DNA of 5,383 nucleotides, taken from assembly GCA_031265725.1 (NCBI GenBank), contig JAISCH010000096.1:1-5383 (forward strand), read 5' to 3'. The number at the start of each line of letters is the position of its first letter. The stretch's first letter is position 1. Below are positions 5,366 through 5,383 of the stretch, one piece after another. Made by a program: the position numbers and the translations under genes. Origin of the DNA: Propionibacteriaceae bacterium. Lineage in GTDB: Bacteria > Actinomycetota > Actinomycetes > Propionibacteriales > Propionibacteriaceae. The notes below the pieces were generated by a model. The model was not told the DNA's origin, did not search any database, and saw only the letters and a program-made list of their open reading frames with translations.

Positions 5366-5383
5366 AGATCGGAAGAGCACACG
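5366..5383 (+). other. Illumina TruSeq adapter sequence at contig end (artefact)
   Basis: AGATCGGAAGAGCACACG is identical to the first 18 bases of the Illumina TruSeq read-1 adapter. It sits exactly at the end of the window and interrupts an otherwise good PAC2 reading frame. It is untrimmed library adapter, not part of the genome. On the minus strand it encodes MCSSDL, a known signature of adapter-contaminated protein predictions. The A at 5366 could by chance also be the native base. Confidence 0.97.

Noticed and set aside
5119..5382. Minus-strand 87-codon frame at the right end starting MCSSDL
   Set aside because: Its start lies in the Illumina adapter and the rest runs antisense through the PAC2 fragment and the stress-protein 3' end.
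1..5383. Search for CRISPR arrays, insertion sequence ends, tRNA genes, integrase sites or a defence or secondary-metabolite system
   Set aside because: No regular repeat-spacer pattern, transposase, tRNA-like cloverleaf or recognised defence or biosynthetic gene is visible. The genes are ordinary transport, envelope and stress functions.

Overview
The window reads as a small draft contig from a high-GC Gram-positive bacterium (Actinomycetota). The reasons are the GC-rich coding sequence, GTG starts, strong Shine-Dalgarno sites beside one apparently leaderless gene, an actinobacterial-type CorA and the start of an actinobacterial-type PAC2 gene. I cannot place it at family level. The contig is gene-dense: four complete genes plus one truncated gene at each end, with no gap over 100 bases. 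I see no RNA gene, insertion sequence, CRISPR array, phage gene or integron.

Layout. Bases 2-1716 (+) hold the permease (5' truncated) and ATPase of an uncharacterised ABC importer of the TrpXYZ-like type (COG4120/COG1101). The two genes are translationally coupled through a TGATG overlap. Bases 1721-2782 (-) are a CorA-type divalent metal channel that converges on the ATPase gene with only 4 bases between stop codons. Bases 2868-4226 (-) are a membrane acyltransferase of the acyltransferase-3 family, 85 bases upstream of corA on the same strand. Bases 4287-5192 (+) are a two-domain universal stress protein, divergent from the acyltransferase across a 60-base spacer that carries a possible -10 box and a short direct repeat. 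Bases 5202-5365 (+) are the first 54 codons of a PAC2-family protein. They are probably read from a leaderless transcript whose -10 box overlaps the stress-protein stop codon.

The last 18 bases (5366-5383) are Illumina TruSeq adapter, not genome. Any protein predicted through that end, on either strand, carries artificial residues; on the minus strand this gives the well-known spurious start MCSSDL.

The genes do not form one pathway. They look like ordinary chromosomal housekeeping and envelope or transport functions: solute import, metal ion uptake, envelope acylation and stress response. I found no convincing undescribed system. The points most worth following are the adapter end, the truncated PAC2 gene with its leaderless promoter, the degenerate nucleotide loops of the stress protein and the compact divergent control region.
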